Shown: one piece after another, positions 30,284-32,563 of the stretch
Layout: the number at the start of each line of letters is the position of its first letter
How positions within the stretch are numbered: position 1 is the stretch's first letter
IMG/VR virus record: IMGVR_UViG_3300043445_000138
Span: 1 to 32,563 of that record
DNA: 32,563 nt
Direction: 5' to 3' (one strand)
Source of the DNA: a virus
Notes under the pieces: generated by a model
What the model was told of the DNA's origin: nothing
The model's database searches: none
Seen by the model: only the letters and a program-made list of their open reading frames with translations
Translations under genes and position numbers: made by a program

Positions 30284-30797
30284 TCCGTTGTCCGAGTCCG
30301 AACGCGAGCAAGTCGAAGCGCTCTTCAACGCCGGAGCGGCCCGAATGACCGCCGACGATGAGCACTGGATACATGGCCACGACGAGGGCCTCAGCTACTG
30401 CTACGAATGCGCGACCAAGAAGGTGGCCGAGCTGCTCGAAAAAGAACCCAGCGCCGACTACTGCGTAGATGGGGGCTGGCGCTCCGAAAGCGACTCCACG
30501 CCCTTCTGTGAATCGTGCAGCAAACTGCTCGACGCGAGCCTCACGGAATACGGATGCGAGGCGGAGCTGGATCAGTTCACGACCTACGGTTTCGATCCGA
30601 AATCGGACGACGACTGCCGGGCGATGTCCGAAGTCATCAACGCGATGGGCTGGGAGGTGCACGACTTACCGCACGAAGCCGAATACAAGAAGCGCTCGCG
30701 TGCCGAACGCTTCGCGCAGCTCTACGCGCTTTGCCGATCGATCCTCGATAAACTGGCTTTGCAGAACACCATCGTGAGCAATTCGGCGGGATCGTAG
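30216..30797 (+). CDS. Cassette ORF: Cys-rich, zinc-binding-like protein
   Basis: 193 aa if started at ATG 30216, which lies in the loop of the attC-like site; TTG 30288 or ATG 30345 (after the site) are likely starts. Two CxxC pairs, YCYECATKK (about residues 61-69) and FCESCSKLL (about 96-104), suggest a zinc-binding fold; there is a further C113 and C137. The rest is acidic and helical. Codon use looks less extreme than in the phage genes. It lies between two attC-like sites, so it is a cassette gene. No family recognised. Confidence 0.6.
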   Translation: MKTLEILKSPEACGSLSVGHGSAPLSESEREQVEALFNAGAARMTADDEHWIHGHDEGLSYCYECATKKVAELLEKEPSADYCVDGGWRSESDSTPFCESCSKLLDASLTEYGCEAELDQFTTYGFDPKSDDDCRAMSEVINAMGWEVHDLPHEAEYKKRSRAERFAQLYALCRSILDKLALQNTIVSNSAGS

Positions 30798-30824
30798 TTC
30801 CGCCGGCAATTTACCACCCAAATT

Positions 30825-31151
30825 ATGAGCACTAAAAATCCGCAAGAAGCAGCCGAATTGGATCCAAGAACTGGTTCGGCTGTTTCGCCGCTCCTCAACC
30901 GCGAACGCATCCTCGCCGCGCTCGCCGACTCCCTCACGCAAGAGGAAATCGACACCGCCGCGCAAACGCTGAGCAACGACGCCGCGCCTGCCGAAATCGT
31001 CGGAATACTGGCGATCCTCGCGGCCCTGCGCAACTCCCGCACGGAAGCCGCTGGCGAGGCCGAAGACGACGGATTCACCGGCGACCTAGAGCGCGCCGAC
31101 GCAGAGCGCTACGATCAATGCTTCGCCGCGCTCGCCGAGGAGTGGGAATGA
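30825..31151 (+). CDS. Cassette ORF of unknown function
   Basis: 108 aa, all-helical and acidic (NRERILAALADSLTQEEIDTAAQTL; GDLERADAERYDQCFAALAEEWE). The stop lies five bases before the R''-like box of site 1. It shares the cassette with the Cys-rich ORF upstream, 27 bases away. The acidic character would suit an antitoxin-like or inhibitor protein, but nothing proves this. Confidence 0.55.
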   Translation: MSTKNPQEAAELDPRTGSAVSPLLNRERILAALADSLTQEEIDTAAQTLSNDAAPAEIVGILAILAALRNSRTEAAGEAEDDGFTGDLERADAERYDQCFAALAEEWE

Positions 31152-31155
31152 TTCT

Positions 31156-31241
31156 GCCGAACGTCGCGGTCAGAGACGCGGAGGACGGCTCCCATACGCA
31201 AAGGGGCGATTGCCCGCGTTCTCTGTAGTGCGTGGTTGGGC
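31156..31241 (+). other. attC-like recombination site 1
   Basis: GCCGAAC (31156-31162), spacer, L'' CAGAGACGCGG (31171-31181), loop (31182-31213), L' CCGCGTTCTCTG (31214-31225), spacer TAGTGCGTG, GTTGGGC (31235-31241). The L boxes pair perfectly apart from one extra base on the right arm; the outer ends extend the pairing (GATTCTGCCGAAC with GTTGGGCAGGATC). R' is a perfect GTTRRRY box. Left half matches site 2 at GCCGAACG-CGC-GTCAGA. Confidence 0.8.
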
Positions 31242-31270
31242 AGGATCGAAACTTTAACCTCACAAATAAC

Positions 31271-31495
31271 ATGAAAGTAAAACTACCTGAAGGCTGGGAG
31301 AAATGCCGCGTCGGCATCAAGGGCGTGCGCAAATGGCGAAACATGGCGACCGCGTGCTGGGTGACAGAACGCGACGACGACACGGAGACGCTCCACTGCG
31401 GAATCAAGGGCGTAGCCGTGAAGATCGACCGCACCACGAACAGCGCACAACAGGCGGTGGACTCTATCCACGCGATGACTTTGCCCAACAGGTGA
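31271..31495 (+). CDS. Cassette ORF, 74 aa
   Basis: Starts 29 bases after attC-like site 1 and ends within the GCCCAAC box (31483-31489), the reverse complement of the GTTGGGC that opens the cassette. This is the signature of a cassette. The protein (MKVKLPEGWEKCRVGIKGVRKWRNMATACWV...) is a small beta-rich, basic one. Twenty-four bases separate it from the integrase ATG. Confidence 0.6.
   Translation: MKVKLPEGWEKCRVGIKGVRKWRNMATACWVTERDDDTETLHCGIKGVAVKIDRTTNSAQQAVDSIHAMTLPNR
31483..31489 (+). other. R''-like half box before the integrase
   Basis: GCCCAAC exactly complements the cassette start GTTGGGC at 31235. No matching L' / R' half follows; intI begins at 31520. It may be a truncated attC, or part of an attI-type site. 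Confidence 0.5.
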
Positions 31496-31519
31496 TTCTG
31501 GAACCCGAGTTCGTATATC

Positions 31520-32563
31520 ATGAAACTCTCGATGACCCGCATTCGCTGGCTCCGTCTCACCGCTAAACAGCAGGCGGCCATCGAGGCTCAGATTGAAGCG
31601 ACTCGATCCGACATCCGCGTCCGCAAGTGGGCACTTACCACCGAGCGGAGCTACACCATGTGGGTCCGCCGCTACGGCATCTGGCTCGCGATGAGCCCCG
31701 AGGCTCGCACCGCGCCAGATGCCACCGCCCGCGTCACCGGCTATCTCAAACAACTCGTCTCCGGTCCCAGTCCACGTTCGGGCACAACTCTTAAGCAGGC
31801 CTTAAACGCCCTCGTTTATTATTACAAAGAGGTCCGCAAAGAACCTCTCGGCCGCCTCGGTGACATTCCCCAACCCAAGCGTGCCGAGCGCCTGCCCCAC
31901 GTCCTCACCCGCGACCAGGTCCGCGAGTTGATTGCCGCGGTCGTGGACACGCCCGACTATCCTTACCGCCTGATCGCCCGTCTTCTCTACCACACCGGCA
32001 TGCGCATCGGCGACGTCCTCGATCTCCGCGTGCAAGACATCAACTGGGAGCAGTCCGAACTCCTCCTCCGCGATGGAAAAGGCGGCAAAGACCGCGTCGT
32101 CCCGCTTCCTCGCGCCATGCTCCCCGAGCTGCGCGCCCAGCTCGACCGCGTCAAAACCCTCTGGCAACGCGATCAACTCGACCGCATCCCGGTCGCGCTG
32201 CCCGATTCACTTTTTAATAAATGCCCCCGCTACGGCCTCGCCTGGCCGTGGTTTTTTGTTTTTGCCGCGCCGTCTCGCTGCCGCCATCCCCGCCTCGGTC
32301 ACATCGTCCGCTGGCGCCTGCACGACAAAACCCTCCAGACCGCCATGCGCGACGCCGCCGACCGCGTCGGCCTCCTCGGTGTCGCGACACCTCACCGCCT
32401 GCGCCACGCCTACGCGACCCACCTCCTGGAGAGCGGCGTAGATATTCGCGCCGTCCAAGACATCCTCGGCCACGTCAACGTCGAGACGACGATGATCTAC
32501 ACGCACCCCTCGACCCGCGGCGTCCACGTCCGCGCCTCCGTCGAAGCCTTGGCTATCCCATGA
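31520..32563 (+). CDS. intI: Integron integrase (IntI-like tyrosine recombinase)
   Basis: 347 aa, complete to the last base of the window. Tyrosine recombinase residues: R162 in HTGMRIGD, K187/K190 in RDGKGGKDR, H292 and R295 in PHRLRH, H318 in ILGHVN and the nucleophile Y327 in MIYTHP. The IntI-specific extra segment is present (about 226-262: ALPDSLFNKCPRYGLAWPWFFVFA...SRCRHPR, closely matching [25 protein letters not shown] of IntI1). This excites folded attC DNA recombination. It is on the same strand as the cassette ORFs. Its early part contains copy 4 of the TTAA motif (31790). ATG 31532 is an alternative start. Confidence 0.9.
   Translation: MKLSMTRIRWLRLTAKQQAAIEAQIEATRSDIRVRKWALTTERSYTMWVRRYGIWLAMSPEARTAPDATARVTGYLKQLVSGPSPRSGTTLKQALNALVYYYKEVRKEPLGRLGDIPQPKRAERLPHVLTRDQVRELIAAVVDTPDYPYRLIARLLYHTGMRIGDVLDLRVQDINWEQSELLLRDGKGGKDRVVPLPRAMLPELRAQLDRVKTLWQRDQLDRIPVALPDSLFNKCPRYGLAWPWFFVFAAPSRCRHPRLGHIVRWRLHDKTLQTAMRDAADRVGLLGVATPHRLRHAYATHLLESGVDIRAVQDILGHVNVETTMIYTHPSTRGVHVRASVEALAIP
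31790..31806 (+). repeat. TTAA-N7-TTAA motif, copy 4
   Basis: CTTAAGCAGGCCTTAAA inside intI (codons CTT AAG CAG GCC TTA AAC). Half-sites 11 bp apart. The codons CTT and TTA are out of style here. Flank TC before and ACGCC after matches copy 1. Confidence 0.85.

Noticed and set aside
31075-31581. 168-aa - strand ORF across attC-like site 1
   Set aside because: Translation is low quality and crosses the attC-like structure; the + strand ORFs read as real proteins.

Overview
The window is most of a transposable (Mu-like) phage or prophage in a GC-rich bacterium, with integron-type DNA at its right edge. Mu-family genes on both arms show this: a MuA-like transposase and MuB-like ATPase on the + strand, and on the - strand a gp27/gp28-type terminase pair, a gp29-type portal, an I-type protease/scaffold, a HK97-fold capsid protein, a gp36-like protein, a MuF-like protein and a gpG-like protein. 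No tail-sheath gene is visible between the head/neck genes and the tape measure, so a flexible siphovirus-like tail (as in B3 and D3112) is more likely than a Mu-like contractile one. Most starts lack a Shine-Dalgarno sequence. The host could be a verrucomicrobium such as an Opitutaceae member, but that is only a guess from style.

Layout. Positions 1-18782 (- strand, read right to left) hold the late genes: an HTH-containing unknown, holin, overlapping spanin-like pair, membrane coiled-coil protein, terminase subunits, portal, protease/scaffold, decoration protein, capsid, a signal-peptide protein, gp36-like, MuF-like with a probable nuclease tail, gpG-like, tail terminator-like, tail tube-like, a repeat-bearing fibre, tape measure and a hub-like protein. 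No endolysin is recognised. Positions 18924-20478 (- strand) hold five small unknown genes with two good terminators. Position 20514-20819 is an XRE repressor. It faces a + strand promoter at about 20807-20834, which drives the early operon (20878 to about 30206): small DNA-binding or unknown proteins, a 239-aa protein coupled to the transposase, the MuB-like ATPase, and a run of small unknowns.

Right edge (30170-32563). Two imperfect long inverted repeats, 30170-30283 and 31156-31241, have the layout of integron attC sites. Between and after them lie cassette-like ORFs, and 24 bp further on is a complete integron-type tyrosine recombinase (IntI) on the same strand. A third, half attC box (GCCCAAC, 31483-31489) matches the start of the last cassette. 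Either the phage early operon carries a small integron, or the prophage abuts a chromosomal integron; the window ends before this can be settled.

Second signal. A motif of the form YTTAAGC-N3-CYTTAAR (TTAA-N7-TTAA) occurs four times (16115, 23883, 27828, 31790), always with 11 bp between the two half-sites. Two copies lie directly upstream of start codons. Two lie inside genes, where they force codons that are rare in this GC-rich DNA. One is in the terminase gene and one in intI, so the motif links the phage genes and the integrase.

Working picture: repressor 20514-20819 holds the divergent switch. On induction the + operon makes transposase and target ATPase for replicative transposition, then the - operon builds the particle and lyses the cell. 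No stretch above about 300 bases lacks a gene.
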